A stretch of 64,000 bases of DNA from Roseovarius sp. (GCA_029212365.1 JARGOC010000003.1:186001-250000), one strand, 5' to 3'. Shown: positions 8,595-17,761, numbered from the stretch's first letter. Made by a program: numbers and translations. Notes: generated from the letters alone by a model not told the origin.

Positions 8595-8652
8595 CCGCAT
8601 TCCACCGCTATATCAGCGCGACAGGGCGGAAAGTGGCGATCAGGCCCGGATT

Positions 8653-9030
8653 GATATGCGCGGAGGGCCTATAAGCCGGATTTTGTCGGGGGATTGCACA
8701 GGCAATCCCTTGGATGACCATTCATCTTGACGCACCGTTACCGGTACACCTCTAGCTGCCAACCCGGAATGCGAGGCCAAGACGACCCATGATGCATTCC
8801 CTATTTGGCATTGCTCCCGGTGGGGCTTGCCGTGCCGGCGCTGTTACCAGAACCGCGGTGGGCTCTTACCCCACCGTTTCACCCTGACCCCTGCGGACAG
8901 GGGCAGACTATTCTCTGTGGCGCTTTCCCTCGGGTTTCCCCGGCCGGGCGTTACCCGGCACCGTTGCCTTGTGGAGTCCGGACTTTCCTCGCCATCTTGC
9001 GATGCCGCAGCCATCCGGCCCTCCGCGCAA
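8653..9030 (-). ncRNA. rnpB: RNase P RNA
   Basis: The catalytic RNA that removes 5' leaders from tRNA precursors. Read on the minus strand, the 12-base P1 strand (9017-9028) pairs perfectly with the 3' strand (8658-8669). It is followed by the universally conserved GAGGAAAGTCCGGACTCC and CAAGGCAACGGTGCCGGG core, and the 3' end contains the ATAAGCCGGATTTTGT complement typical of bacterial type A RNase P RNA. Length is about 378 bases. The ends are estimated from P1 and from the promoter just upstream. Confidence 0.95.
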
Positions 9031-9035
9031 AGAGT

Positions 9036-9064
9036 GACTTAGGCGTTTGGAGCGTTGTGGTCAA
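9036..9064 (-). promoter_or_regulatory. rnpB promoter inside the end of the amidase gene
   Basis: On the minus strand TTGACC (9059-9064), a 17-bp spacer, and TAAGTC (9036-9041) form a well-spaced sigma-70-like promoter. The -10 box includes the TAA stop codon of the amidase gene, and the predicted start (about 9029-9030) falls just before the first base of the P1 helix. Confidence 0.65.
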
Positions 9065-9734
9065 CGTGCAAGCGGGTGAGGGCTTGAATGATCTCCAGGT
9101 CACGGGCATCCATCGCCCCGGATTTCCAAGGCCTGAACCGCAACCGAAAGGCGTGCAACAGGTCCTCGTGCGGGGTGTCTTTGGGGTATCCAAAGCTCTG
9201 GGCGAAATCACCGAACCGACTGAGGTCATGCCCCTCAACCGGGGGGCCTTCGTGCCAGACACTCAATCCCAGGCGCGCCAGCCTTTGCCAATCAAAGCGC
9301 GCGCCTGGGTCAGATTTGCGCTCGGGGGCCATATCGGAGTGGGCAATGACGTTCACAGGCGCAATGGACCAGCGCGCCATGATCCCAGGCATCAGCGCCT
9401 CAAGCGCTGCCATCTGTGGCTCAGCAAAGGGATGGGCGCCGGTATTGTCCAGCTCAATCCCGATTGACCGGGAATTTATATCGTCGCAACCGGCCCAACT
9501 GCCCGCCCCGGCATGCCATGCGCGGTCCGCCTCATCCACCATCTGCCAGATGCGCCCGTCCCCCGCGATCAGATAATGCGCCGACACCTCAGCAGCAGGG
9601 TCACACAGCCGCTCCAGCGCCGCCTCAGCGCTGGTCATGGCCGTGTGATGCAGGACAATCATGTTGGGCTGGATGCCCCCACGCCTGTCCCCAAAATTTG
9701 CAGAGGGCTGCCAGATCAGGTCAGGCGCGCTCAC
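9039..9734 (-). CDS. N-acetylmuramoyl-L-alanine amidase (Amidase_2/AmpD-like)
   Basis: A 231-residue zinc amidase that cuts between N-acetylmuramic acid and L-alanine in peptidoglycan fragments. Zinc ligands are visible at VLHHTAM (His29/His30), AHSDMAPERKSDPG (His132, Asp142), and the family segments SAHYLIAGDG and SIGIELDNTG lie between. No signal peptide is seen, as in cytoplasmic AmpD, which recycles cell-wall fragments. The ATG overlaps the stop codon of the upstream lipoprotein gene (ATGA), which suggests coupled translation. Confidence 0.9.
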   Translation of the reverse strand: MSAPDLIWQPSANFGDRRGGIQPNMIVLHHTAMTSAEAALERLCDPAAEVSAHYLIAGDGRIWQMVDEADRAWHAGAGSWAGCDDINSRSIGIELDNTGAHPFAEPQMAALEALMPGIMARWSIAPVNVIAHSDMAPERKSDPGARFDWQRLARLGLSVWHEGPPVEGHDLSRFGDFAQSFGYPKDTPHEDLLHAFRLRFRPWKSGAMDARDLEIIQALTRLHVDHNAPNA

Positions 9735-10480
9735 GCACCGCCAGCCGAAGAAACAGCTTTGCGGAACGGGGCCGGATCCCAGCCACAGGCATATCCGTCG
9801 CCATCAGGGTCAAGCCCCAGCCTGTCGCGTTTGGGGCCGCCTTTGGACAGAAAATCTACTTGCGCCTGCTCATAGGATGAATATTTCGCGCAATTGCGTT
9901 TATATTTTGCTTCTTTGTTGAACCCCGCACGGCGGTGGACTTGCGTGCCAACAGGGTGGGTCACGCTCAGCGCGTATTGAACGATGCTGGGGCCTGTGCT
10001 GCCGCTGCGCTGAGGCAGGGCTGTCGGCTCGATCACTTTGTATTGCGCACTATTCCGGGCGATCAGCTGCGCATCACTTTCGATTGAGCGTTGCGCCCCC
10101 ACCGCCACGAAATCATTTTCGCTCGAAATTCCGTTCGTTGTGGAAACCGTCTGTGGTGGCGGGTTGTTGGGATCTGCCTGCAACGGGGGCACGCCGGAAT
10201 TTGCCGCTGAGCCATCAAGGGCTGCACGGGTTTCCGCCGCCAGAGTATCGGCATCATTGGTAGGTGTAATTACTGTGGTGCTTGTTGCCGCAATTGGCTG
10301 CGCCGTAACAGAGGCCGCCGGGGGCAAGGATGAGCCGGTCAACGCAGCCTCACGCGCGGCTTTTTCGCGCTGATATTCATCATAATCGTTAAAGCCAACT
10401 CCAGACGCCCCGCTTTCTGGAACCGAGGGCGAACAGGCGGCGAGGGCCACACAGGCCAATACTGTCAATGTGATACGCAT
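9731..10480 (-). CDS. Excalibur-like lipoprotein
   Basis: A 249-residue lipoprotein. The start at 10480 gives MRITLTVLACVALAAC, with a clear lipobox and a serine after the cysteine, consistent with outer-membrane sorting. A low-complexity Ala/Thr/Pro-rich linker (about residues 30-130) leads to a compact C-terminal region with NCAKYSSYEQAQVDFL and LDPDGDGYACGWDP, the DxDxDGxxC pattern of the calcium-binding-like Excalibur domain. The downstream amidase gene overlaps it by four bases. The pair may act on the envelope, but the lipoprotein's role is unknown. Confidence 0.8.
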   Translation of the reverse strand: MRITLTVLACVALAACSPSVPESGASGVGFNDYDEYQREKAAREAALTGSSLPPAASVTAQPIAATSTTVITPTNDADTLAAETRAALDGSAANSGVPPLQADPNNPPPQTVSTTNGISSENDFVAVGAQRSIESDAQLIARNSAQYKVIEPTALPQRSGSTGPSIVQYALSVTHPVGTQVHRRAGFNKEAKYKRNCAKYSSYEQAQVDFLSKGGPKRDRLGLDPDGDGYACGWDPAPFRKAVSSAGGA

Positions 10481-10518
10481 CTGATTTTTCCTGCCTTGGT
10501 CGTCTTTTGCAGAGAGTT

Positions 10519-12006
10519 TTACCACCATTTCGCTGGTTTGGCTACAAAACCTGCCGCCGCCTCAAGGGCGTAGGCAGTATTCAGCAAATCGCCCTCTTCC
10601 CAGGGCTGGCCGATCAGTTGCAAGCCCAGCGGAAGCCCTTGTTTATCTATCCCTGCAGGCACGGCGATGCCCGGCAAGCCGGCCAAATTGACCGTGACCG
10701 TAAAGACATCGTTCAGATACATCTGCACTGGATCGGCATCGCTCATTTCCCCAAGCCCAAAGGCCGCCGATGGTGTGGCGGGGGTCAAAATTGCATCAAC
10801 GCCCTGGGCAAAGACAGTTTCAAAATCCTGTTTGATCAGCGTGCGCACCTTGCGGGCACGGTTGTAATAGGCGTCATAAAAACCTGCCGACAGGACATAG
10901 GTACCAATCATCACACGGCGTTGCACCTCATGGCCAAAGCCTTCGGCGCGGGTTTTCTCGTACATCTCGGTGATGCCATCACCCTGTTCCAGCTTGGCAC
11001 GGTGCCCATAACGCACACCATCATAACGCGCGAGGTTGGATGATGCCTCGGCCGGTGCGATCACATAATAGGCGGGCAATGCATATTTGGTGTGCGGCAG
11101 GCTGATATCCCTGATTTGCGCGCCTGCATCCTTTAGCATCGCGGTGCCATTGGACCAAAGTTTCTCAATCTCTTCGGGCATGCCGTCCATCCGGTATTCT
11201 TTGGGAATACCAATGACTTTGCCTTTGATATCGCCCGTCAACATGGCTTCAAAATTGGGCACGGCCATATCAGCACTGGTGCTGTCTTTGGGGTCATGAC
11301 CACACATTGCTTCCAGCATGATGGCCGCATCGCGCACGGATTTGGTCATCGGCCCGGCCTGATCCAAGGACGAGGCAAACGCCACAACGCCCCACCGCGA
11401 ACAGCGCCCGTAGGTGGGCTTGATACCGGTGATGCCAACAAAAGCGGCGGGCTGGCGGATGGATCCGCCGGTGTCAGTGCCCGTGGCCGCCAAACATAAA
11501 TCCGCCGCCACAGCCGAGGCCGAGCCACCGGATGAACCACCCGGCGTTAACGCTGCATCATCATTGCCACGCCGCCAGGGGTTAACGGCATTACCATAGG
11601 TCGATGTCTCGTTTGAGGATCCCATGGCAAACTCATCCATGTTCAGCTTGCCCAGCATGACCGATCCGGCATCAAACAGGTTCTGGCTCACGGTACTTTC
11701 GTACTCCGGTTTGAACCCGGCCAGGATGGCAGACGCCGCTTGTGAGGGCACACCTTTGGTGCAGAACAAGTCCTTTATTCCCAAGGGGATGCCGCACATA
11801 GCTGGTGCATCGCCTTCACCCAAACGGGTATCGGCCGCCTTGGCCTGATCGCGCGCCAGATCCGGGGTGTTGTGCACAAAAGCGTTCAGCGCATCTGACG
11901 CTTCAATCTGGGTCAGGCAGGCCTCGGTCAGCTCCAGGCTGGTGATCTCTTTGGCGCGCAGCTTGTCGCGGGCCTCGGCAATGGTCAGTGTGTTCAGATC
12001 AGACAT
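10519..12006 (-). CDS. gatA: Asp-tRNA(Asn)/Glu-tRNA(Gln) amidotransferase subunit A
   Basis: The glutaminase subunit of GatCAB, which converts Glu-tRNA(Gln) and Asp-tRNA(Asn) to the correct amidated forms. The 495-residue amidase-signature protein shows the Lys/cis-Ser/Ser triad at [10 protein letters not shown] (Lys78), [12 protein letters not shown] (Ser158) and [12 protein letters not shown] (Ser182). Length is normal. The start codon overlaps the gatC stop codon by one base. gatB is not in the window, as often in this order where gatCA and gatB are separate. Confidence 0.97.
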   Translation of the reverse strand: MSDLNTLTIAEARDKLRAKEITSLELTEACLTQIEASDALNAFVHNTPDLARDQAKAADTRLGEGDAPAMCGIPLGIKDLFCTKGVPSQAASAILAGFKPEYESTVSQNLFDAGSVMLGKLNMDEFAMGSSNETSTYGNAVNPWRRGNDDAALTPGGSSGGSASAVAADLCLAATGTDTGGSIRQPAAFVGITGIKPTYGRCSRWGVVAFASSLDQAGPMTKSVRDAAIMLEAMCGHDPKDSTSADMAVPNFEAMLTGDIKGKVIGIPKEYRMDGMPEEIEKLWSNGTAMLKDAGAQIRDISLPHTKYALPAYYVIAPAEASSNLARYDGVRYGHRAKLEQGDGITEMYEKTRAEGFGHEVQRRVMIGTYVLSAGFYDAYYNRARKVRTLIKQDFETVFAQGVDAILTPATPSAAFGLGEMSDADPVQMYLNDVFTVTVNLAGLPGIAVPAGIDKQGLPLGLQLIGQPWEEGDLLNTAYALEAAAGFVAKPAKWW

Positions 12007-12293
12007 TATTCAACCACCTTGGGAACCGCAAAAAATCCTTCGCGGGCATCGGGCGCATTGGACAAAACGCGCGCTTGCTGATTGCCGTCGGTTACCACAT
12101 CCTTGCGGCGCGGCAAACGCATGGGGGTCACGGATGTCATGGGCTCTACACCGTCCACATCCACTTCATTCAGCTGCTCGATAAAGCCCAGAATGGTGTT
12201 GAATTCCTCGGCCAACGCGGGAAGAGCTTCGTCCTCTATCCGGATGCGGGCCAGTTTGGCCACACGGGCGGCGGTGTCTTTGTCGATTGACAT
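12006..12293 (-). CDS. gatC: Asp-tRNA(Asn)/Glu-tRNA(Gln) amidotransferase subunit C
   Basis: The 95-residue small subunit that wraps around GatA and stabilises the GatCAB complex. Typical family features are [20 protein letters not shown] at the start, the central [19 protein letters not shown], and the late [20 protein letters not shown]. Its stop codon overlaps the gatA ATG (TAATG), so translation is probably coupled. Confidence 0.96.
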   Translation of the reverse strand: MSIDKDTAARVAKLARIRIEDEALPALAEEFNTILGFIEQLNEVDVDGVEPMTSVTPMRLPRRKDVVTDGNQQARVLSNAPDAREGFFAVPKVVE

Positions 12294-12422
12294 GTCTGCC
12301 TCTTGAAGATTGGGGTCAGATCAGCATTTAGCGCCCTGTGCTGCGCGCTGCAATCCCTATGCCCCCTTTTCCCTTGGGCAAATCATGTTAGTCTGCGCTC
12401 AAATTGAATCAGGGAGATAAAT

Positions 12423-13115
12423 ATGCAGATCACATGGTTGGGCCACAGCAGTTTTCGGATCGAAATTGGCGGGCAGGTTCTGCTGATTGACCCCTGGCTG
12501 ACGGGCAACCCAATGTTGTCAGAAGAGCAACACGAGGACGCGACCAAAGGGGCCACCCATATTCTGCTGACCCACGCACATTTTGATCATGTGGCTGATA
12601 CGGTGGCGCTGTCCAAATCACTGAATGCGCCTGTTGTGGGCCAATATGACCTGATGTCGTGGTGGGAAGAAAAAGAAGGCCTGACGACAGTGGGCTTTAA
12701 CAAAGGTGGGACCGTTGATCTGGGCGGAGTGGCCGTGACCATGGTACATGCCACGCATTCCTCCAGTTTTGGCGGGCCCGATGGCCCCAATGTGCCCGGC
12801 ACTGAATGTGGTTTCATGATCGCAGGCGAAGGCCATACGATCTATGTGTCAGGCGATACTGATGTCATGGCCGATATGAAGGTATTCCATGATTTGCATA
12901 AGCCCGATATCGGCATCCTATGCGCCGGCGGGCATTTCACCATGGATATGCGACGTGCAGCTTATGCTGCGAAAACCTTCTTTGATTTCAAAACGGTCAT
13001 CCCCTGCCACTACAAGACCTTTCCCGCTCTGGAACAATCAGCGGCTGCGCTTATCGCCGCCCTGCCCGGCGTTGAGGTTACCGAGCCTGAGGTGATGCAG
13101 CCCATTACGATTTGA
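12423..13115 (+). CDS. UPF0173 metal-dependent hydrolase
   Basis: A 230-residue metallo-beta-lactamase-fold protein of the UPF0173/YtkL family. The metal motif THAHFDHVADT (HxHxDH at residues 51-56) and later VSGDTDVMADM and PCHYKTFP histidine are in the usual order. The start follows AGGGAGA. The biochemical substrate of the family is not established. It is divergent from gatC and convergent with tadA. Confidence 0.88.
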   Translation: MQITWLGHSSFRIEIGGQVLLIDPWLTGNPMLSEEQHEDATKGATHILLTHAHFDHVADTVALSKSLNAPVVGQYDLMSWWEEKEGLTTVGFNKGGTVDLGGVAVTMVHATHSSSFGGPDGPNVPGTECGFMIAGEGHTIYVSGDTDVMADMKVFHDLHKPDIGILCAGGHFTMDMRRAAYAAKTFFDFKTVIPCHYKTFPALEQSAAALIAALPGVEVTEPEVMQPITI

Positions 13116-13127
13116 ACGGGGCCAAGT

Positions 13128-13143
13128 TTTTTCGTACGAAAAA
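13128..13143. terminator. A/T-armed palindrome between convergent genes
   Basis: The 16-base perfect palindrome TTTTTCGTACGAAAAA lies in the 34-bp gap between the converging UPF0173 and tadA genes. It can act as a terminator in both directions. A near-identical element occurs at 32979. Confidence 0.65.
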
Positions 13144-13149
13144 TCTCGG

Positions 13150-13599
13150 TCAGCGCAAATCATCAAAGAACGTCTTTAACAGTTGTTCTGACTCGGCAGC
13201 GGCCAGCCCGTCATAGACTTCGGGCGCATGGTGGCATTGGGCGTGGCTAAACACCCGTGCGCCCTGTGCCACACCGCCTGATTTGGGGTCGCTCGCACCA
13301 TAATACAGCCGCGCAATACGGGCGGCTGAAATTGCCGTGGCACACATCGCGCAAGGCTCCAGCGTGACATACAGGTCATGGCCCGGCAGGCGTTCTGAGC
13401 CCAGTGCAGCACAGGCCGCGCGGATCGCAAGGATTTCGGCATGCGCTGTGGGGTCTGACAGTTCGCGGGTGCGATTGCCGGCACGCGCCACCACCTGACC
13501 ATCTGGTGACACCACAACAGCCCCCACCGGCACTTCGCCCCGCGCTGCGGCACCGCGCGCCTCATTCAGGGCGGCATCCATATGTGATCGGAACGTCAT
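13150..13599 (-). CDS. tadA: tRNA-specific adenosine deaminase
   Basis: TadA deaminates A34 to inosine in the anticodon of tRNA(Arg). The 149-residue form starting at 13599 (MTFRSHMD) has normal family length; an upstream in-frame ATG would add 12 residues with no family similarity. The zinc site HAE (His53, Glu55) and PCAMC (Cys83, Cys86) is complete, and GEVPVGAVVV precedes it as expected. It is divergent from the pseudouridine synthase gene, a usual arrangement. Confidence 0.95.
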   Translation of the reverse strand: MTFRSHMDAALNEARGAAARGEVPVGAVVVSPDGQVVARAGNRTRELSDPTAHAEILAIRAACAALGSERLPGHDLYVTLEPCAMCATAISAARIARLYYGASDPKSGGVAQGARVFSHAQCHHAPEVYDGLAAAESEQLLKTFFDDLR

Positions 13600-13664
13600 G
13601 CGTTCGGTTTTGCCCCGCACTCGCCGCTTTCGCAAGCCCGACAGATGCGGTATGCGCTGACATT

Positions 13665-14492
13665 ATGAACACAGACACCCCATCAGGCGACCGGATCGCC
13701 AAGGTTATCGCCCGTGCCGGGCTGGCCAGCCGCCGCGAAGCCGAGCGGATGATCGAAGCCGGACGCGTCACCGTCAACGGCAAGATCATCGAGCGGGCAG
13801 CGCTGAATGTAACAGCCGCTGATCGCATCACCGTGGATGGCCGTGATCTGGCCGCCCCCGAGCCCGCGCGCTTGTGGCTTTATCACAAGCCCACCGGATT
13901 GGTGACCACCACCAAAGATGAACAGGGGCGCGCCACGATCTATGATGACCTCCCCGAGGAGCTGCCACGGGTGATGAGTATCGGGCGGCTTGATCTGAAT
14001 TCGGAAGGGTTGTTGCTGCTGACAAATGACGGCGGGTTAAAGCGTCGGCTGGAGCTTCCCTCGACCGGCTGGGTGCGCAAATACCGCGTTCGCGTCAACG
14101 GTCGCCCGACCGATGCGACATTTGAGCCCCTGCGACAGGGCATCACGGTGGACCGCGAAATGTTTCAGCCGATGGTCGTGACGCTGGATCGCCAGCAAGG
14201 CGCGAATGCCTGGATCACCATTGCCTTGCGTGAAGGCAAGAACCGCGAAATTCGCCGCGCGATGGAAGCTGTCGGCATGACTGTGAACCGTTTGATCAGG
14301 GTGTCTTATGGTCCGTTCCAGCTGGCTCAGTTGAAAGCCAATGAAGTGCAGGAAATCCGCCCGCGTATTCTGCGGGATCAGCTGGGGTTGGAAATACCTG
14401 CGGAACCAGAGCCAAAACCAACCGGCCGTCCGGGCAAAAAACCGGGTGCCGCGCGCAAGGTGAAGCGTCCGCAACGCCGGGATCAGCGGTAG
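13665..14492 (+). CDS. RsuA/RluB-family rRNA pseudouridine synthase
   Basis: A 275-residue enzyme with an N-terminal S4 RNA-binding domain (IAKVIARAGLASRREAERMI, then VTVNGK) and the RsuA-family catalytic domain with GRLDLNSEGLLLLTNDG, in which Asp110 is the probable catalytic residue. The late LREGKNREIRRAMEAVG and basic C-terminal tail (KKPGAARKVKRPQRR) fit the RluB group that modifies 23S rRNA. Start ATG at 13665 follows the divergent tadA promoter region. Which rRNA position it modifies is inferred. Confidence 0.9.
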   Translation: MNTDTPSGDRIAKVIARAGLASRREAERMIEAGRVTVNGKIIERAALNVTAADRITVDGRDLAAPEPARLWLYHKPTGLVTTTKDEQGRATIYDDLPEELPRVMSIGRLDLNSEGLLLLTNDGGLKRRLELPSTGWVRKYRVRVNGRPTDATFEPLRQGITVDREMFQPMVVTLDRQQGANAWITIALREGKNREIRRAMEAVGMTVNRLIRVSYGPFQLAQLKANEVQEIRPRILRDQLGLEIPAEPEPKPTGRPGKKPGAARKVKRPQRRDQR

Positions 14493-14493
14493 G

Positions 14494-14520
14494 CAACGCC
14501 TTGCTCTGGCGTTTGTTTAT
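14494..14520 (+). terminator. Terminator after the pseudouridine synthase gene
   Basis: AACGCC (14495-14500) pairs with GGCGTT (14508-14513), followed by TGTTTAT. It is a modest stem but correctly placed a few bases after the stop codon and before the convergent GlxA-type gene. Confidence 0.55.
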
Positions 14521-14567
14521 GCGATGTGGGGGTATCCTGCTCAAGGGTCTGTGAGCAAATAATCGGC

Positions 14568-15584
14568 TCAGCCCCCGCGCGACAGCCAGCTTTTGCGATA
14601 CGCCCCCGGAGAGCTGCCGTAACGCGCCTTGAACCTCTGTGACAGCTGCGAAGAGTTGGTAAATCCGGTGGCGGCGGCGATCTCGGCCACTGACAGGCCG
14701 GTTTCATTCAGCAAGGCATGTGCGCGCGACACGCGCAGATCCATGTAAAACTGCGCCGGGGACAGGCCGGTGTGCTGGCGAAACAGACGTTCAATCTGGC
14801 GGCGTGACAGGCCCACATGATCAGAGATGGCCAATACATCTGCGGGTGCTTCCAGATTGTCGGTCATAAAGGTGATGGCCGCAATCAAATGCGAATTTCG
14901 GCTGCTCAATCCCTGGCTTTGCACCGATCGTTGTGAGGCATCCCGCGTGGCCGAGCGTAGATGGATACACATATCGGCCACGATAGCCGCCAGATCAGCC
15001 CCGTGATCTGCCTCGATCAGAGAGAGCATCATATCCGTGGCCGCCGAACCCCCTCCGCAAGTCAGCAGGCCGCCGTCGTTTTCAAACAACCGCCCTGTGG
15101 GGGCCAGATCAAGGTGGCGCTCCACAAATGCGGGCTGATTTTCCCAATGCAGGGTAAAGCGGCGCCCCTTTAGCAAGCCTGCGCGCGCCAATGCAAAGGC
15201 ACCAGTGCAAATGCCGCCAATTTGCGCGCCATGGGCCTTTTGGCGGCTGATCCAGGTGGTGATCTGGGGTGAGATATGGTCTCCCGGTTCTACCCCTGCG
15301 CAAACAAAGGCCAGCGCACCGCGCGCTACATCGCACAGACCCGTATCAGGCGTGATCATCACCCCACAAGAACAGCGGATCGGGGCGGCGTCTTCGCTCA
15401 GCACAAACCAGCGATACAGCTCTTTACCGGCTACTTGATTGGCGATGCGCAGAGGCTCCAGCGCGGCCGAAAAGGCGAGCAAGGTCAGCTTTGGCAACAA
15501 CAAAAAGTAGAAATCCCGTGGCGGGCCGTCATAATCAACAGGATGGCTGGCGGCACCACGGGGGACAAAACTGCGGTCATTCAT
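14568..15584 (-). CDS. GlxA-family regulator (DJ-1/PfpI plus AraC)
   Basis: A 338-residue transcription factor with an N-terminal DJ-1/PfpI-like domain (FYFLLLPKLTLLAFSAALEP, with the elbow GGICTGAFALARAGLL) and a C-terminal AraC DNA-binding domain (HVGLSRRQIERLFRQHTGLS, then AEIAAATGFTNSSQLSQRFK). This architecture is shared with GbdR and related regulators of quaternary amine catabolism. No target operon is adjacent, so the effector cannot be named. Confidence 0.88.
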   Translation of the reverse strand: MNDRSFVPRGAASHPVDYDGPPRDFYFLLLPKLTLLAFSAALEPLRIANQVAGKELYRWFVLSEDAAPIRCSCGVMITPDTGLCDVARGALAFVCAGVEPGDHISPQITTWISRQKAHGAQIGGICTGAFALARAGLLKGRRFTLHWENQPAFVERHLDLAPTGRLFENDGGLLTCGGGSAATDMMLSLIEADHGADLAAIVADMCIHLRSATRDASQRSVQSQGLSSRNSHLIAAITFMTDNLEAPADVLAISDHVGLSRRQIERLFRQHTGLSPAQFYMDLRVSRAHALLNETGLSVAEIAAATGFTNSSQLSQRFKARYGSSPGAYRKSWLSRGG

Positions 15585-15750
15585 AAGCTGAGCTTAGCAG
15601 ACTGAAGCGCCAAGAGAACAGGCAGTGACAATTCAGCTTTTGAGATCACATGCACTGCGGCGCGGTCATGCCATTGGCATTTCATTTTGCCCTTACAAAC
15701 AAGCTACGTTAAACACCCTTTAAATTTGTGTAACCACCGGGACCAAAAAC

Positions 15751-16569
15751 ATGGCCGAGCTTCTGACGATTGAAAACCTAGGTAACCTGCTGATGCTGTG
15801 CTTTTTGCAAGCGGTGCTGGGCTTTGACAACCTGCTGTATATCTCAATTGAATCGCAACGCGCGCCCGTGGCACAACAAAAGGCAGTGCGGTTCTGGGGT
15901 ATCATCCTGGCCGTGGCGCTGAGGGTTGTGCTGCTGTTTGTGATGATCCGGCTGATTGACGCCATGGCCGAGCCATTTCACATCTTTGACTGGGTTGGCG
16001 TGCTGGAAGGTGGCGTGAACTTTGCGACGGTGGTTTTCATCGTCGGCGGTGTATTCATCATGTACACGGCTGTAAAAGAGATCAGCCACATGCTGACCAT
16101 TGAGCATCTGGACACAGACGTGCAAAACAAAGTCGGCAAATCAGCGGCCAAAGTGGTGATCATGATTGTGGTCATGAACCTGATCTTCTCGTTTGATTCG
16201 GTGTTGTCGGCGCTGGCGATCACCGATGTGTTCCCAATTCTGGCAGCGGCCATATTGCTGTCGGGGGTGGCAATGGTGGCGTTGGCTGATGGTGTCACCC
16301 GGTTTCTAGAGAAAAACCGCATGTACGAGGTCTTGGGCCTGTTCATCCTGTTGATCGTGGGCATTGTGCTGCTGGGTGAATCTGGACAGGCGGCGGCGCA
16401 TGCGATGCATGATCAAAGCCTTGCCCTGAAGTTCTTTGGCTATGAGGTGGTACCAATGTCCAAGACCACGTTCTATTTCTCGGTATTGGTGCTGGTCGCG
16501 GTAGAAGTCATTCAATCGGGCTATACGCGCAAATTGAACGCCGAGCGGCGAACCGCCTCACGCCACTGA
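15751..16569 (+). CDS. TerC-family integral membrane protein
   Basis: A 272-residue polytopic membrane protein. The family-defining acidic transmembrane motifs are present: QAVLGFDNLLYIS near residue 25 and MNLIFSFDSVLSALAI near residue 147. TerC proteins are linked to tellurite resistance in Ter systems and, in other bacteria, to manganese export (Alx/MeeF type). It is followed on the same strand by the XpaC-TelA operon, whose families are also tied to toxic-anion resistance. The 190-bp gap before that operon makes co-transcription uncertain. Confidence 0.88.
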   Translation: MAELLTIENLGNLLMLCFLQAVLGFDNLLYISIESQRAPVAQQKAVRFWGIILAVALRVVLLFVMIRLIDAMAEPFHIFDWVGVLEGGVNFATVVFIVGGVFIMYTAVKEISHMLTIEHLDTDVQNKVGKSAAKVVIMIVVMNLIFSFDSVLSALAITDVFPILAAAILLSGVAMVALADGVTRFLEKNRMYEVLGLFILLIVGIVLLGESGQAAAHAMHDQSLALKFFGYEVVPMSKTTFYFSVLVLVAVEVIQSGYTRKLNAERRTASRH

Positions 16570-16783
16570 TGTAAATGCTCACCCCGTGTCGTCCCCCCCC
16601 TCAGCGAGGCAGAGATGACTCGGGGCCTTGCAGCCGTCTAACTGGGCTGTTGTGTGCGCCCAAAACCTTTGCGCTTTGGGGTGCTGGCGTGTTGTTTTGC
16701 AACAGAAGGCGTAATCTTCCCCCTAGTATGCGGCATCCGCATCGCCTAAGTTTACCATGAGTTTACAAGGCCAGGGGGGCCAA

Positions 16784-16867
16784 ATGTCCGAAACTGGGCT
16801 TCAAAAACTGGCATTTTTTCTGCTGGTTATCCTGATCTTCTATGTCTCCTTCGCGGGAGGCATCTAG
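16784..16867 (+). CDS. 27-residue membrane peptide before xpaC
   Basis: A very short frame: a polar start (MSETGLQKL) followed by one strongly hydrophobic segment (AFFLLVILIFYVSFAGG). The ATG at 16784 follows the G-run AGGGGGG by a good distance; an upstream in-frame ATG at 16757 lacks a ribosome binding site. The stop codon TAG is immediately followed by the ATG of the xpaC-like gene with no gap. This tight placement and the clean single-span composition argue for a real small protein that may partner with the next gene products. No known family recognised. Confidence 0.6.
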   Translation: MSETGLQKLAFFLLVILIFYVSFAGGI

Positions 16868-17761
16868 ATGTCTAAAAGATTTGGCTCAGATTTCAGCCCG
16901 GATGGGCAAGGCCCCATCGCCGAGGAGGACCGCGGCAGTTTTCGCGGGGCCACACGCACGCGGGCCGGAGGGCGGGTTAACCTGTTGTTTTTGGCCCCGT
17001 TGCCGCTGATCTGGAGCGCGTTCACATCCTCACCCACAGGGTTGGCATTGAACCTGAGCGCCCTTGGTCTGCTGTTGCTGGCCGCCTGGTTGACCCGCGA
17101 GGGCATTCTGGCGCAGGAACAATATGAGGCGCGCAAAGTCGCCCGTCGCCCTGCCCTGCCCCGCAAAATCCTGGGGTCGTTGATCACTGGAGTGGGGCTT
17201 GGGATCGCTGGCTATGCTGCTAGTGGCGGGTTGGGCGCGCCATTGATATTTGCCGTTCTTGGCACGGTGTTGCATGGCTTTGCTTTCGGTCTGGACCCGA
17301 TGAAAGACAAGGGCATGGAGGGCATAGACCAACACCAAAGCGACCGCGTGGCCCGCGCTGTGGACAAGGCTGAAAACTATTTGACAGCTATGTCAGACGC
17401 CATCAAACGCGCAGGCGATCGCAGTGTCGAGGCGCGCGTTGAGCGCTTTCAGACCTCTGTGCGCGAAATGCTGCGCACGATTGAAAATGATCCGCGTGAC
17501 CTGACTTCGGCACGTAAATTTCTGACCGTTTATTTGCGCGGTGCGCGGGATGCGACGATCAAATTCGCCGATATTTATGGTCGCAAACGTGATGCCTCGG
17601 CCAAATCAGACTATATGATGCTGCTGACGGATCTGGAGGAAGGGTTTGTCGCAAAGACAGCCAAGCTCTTGGATGACAACAACAGCGATCTGGAAATCGA
17701 AATCAGTGTGCTGCGTGATCGCCTGCAGCAAGAGGGCATTCACCTCAACACCAATTTGTAA
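16868..17761 (+). CDS. XpaC-like (5-bromo-4-chloroindolyl phosphate hydrolysis) membrane protein
   Basis: A 297-residue protein with two pairs of hydrophobic segments (about residues 38-75 and 102-142) followed by a long, soluble helical domain: YLTAMSDAIKRAGDRSVEAR, VREMLRTIENDPRDL, YLRGARDATIKFADIYG. This matches the XpaC family, which takes its name from a B. subtilis screen and is almost always next to telA. Despite the family title it is not thought to be a phosphatase itself. It is the first large gene of an operon with telA 15 bp downstream. Confidence 0.85.
   Translation: MSKRFGSDFSPDGQGPIAEEDRGSFRGATRTRAGGRVNLLFLAPLPLIWSAFTSSPTGLALNLSALGLLLLAAWLTREGILAQEQYEARKVARRPALPRKILGSLITGVGLGIAGYAASGGLGAPLIFAVLGTVLHGFAFGLDPMKDKGMEGIDQHQSDRVARAVDKAENYLTAMSDAIKRAGDRSVEARVERFQTSVREMLRTIENDPRDLTSARKFLTVYLRGARDATIKFADIYGRKRDASAKSDYMMLLTDLEEGFVAKTAKLLDDNNSDLEIEISVLRDRLQQEGIHLNTNL

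Noticed and set aside
13404..13664. N-terminal extension of the pseudouridine synthase frame
   Set aside because: It overlaps tadA in antisense and lacks similarity to the family; the ATG at 13665 gives the normal S4-domain start.
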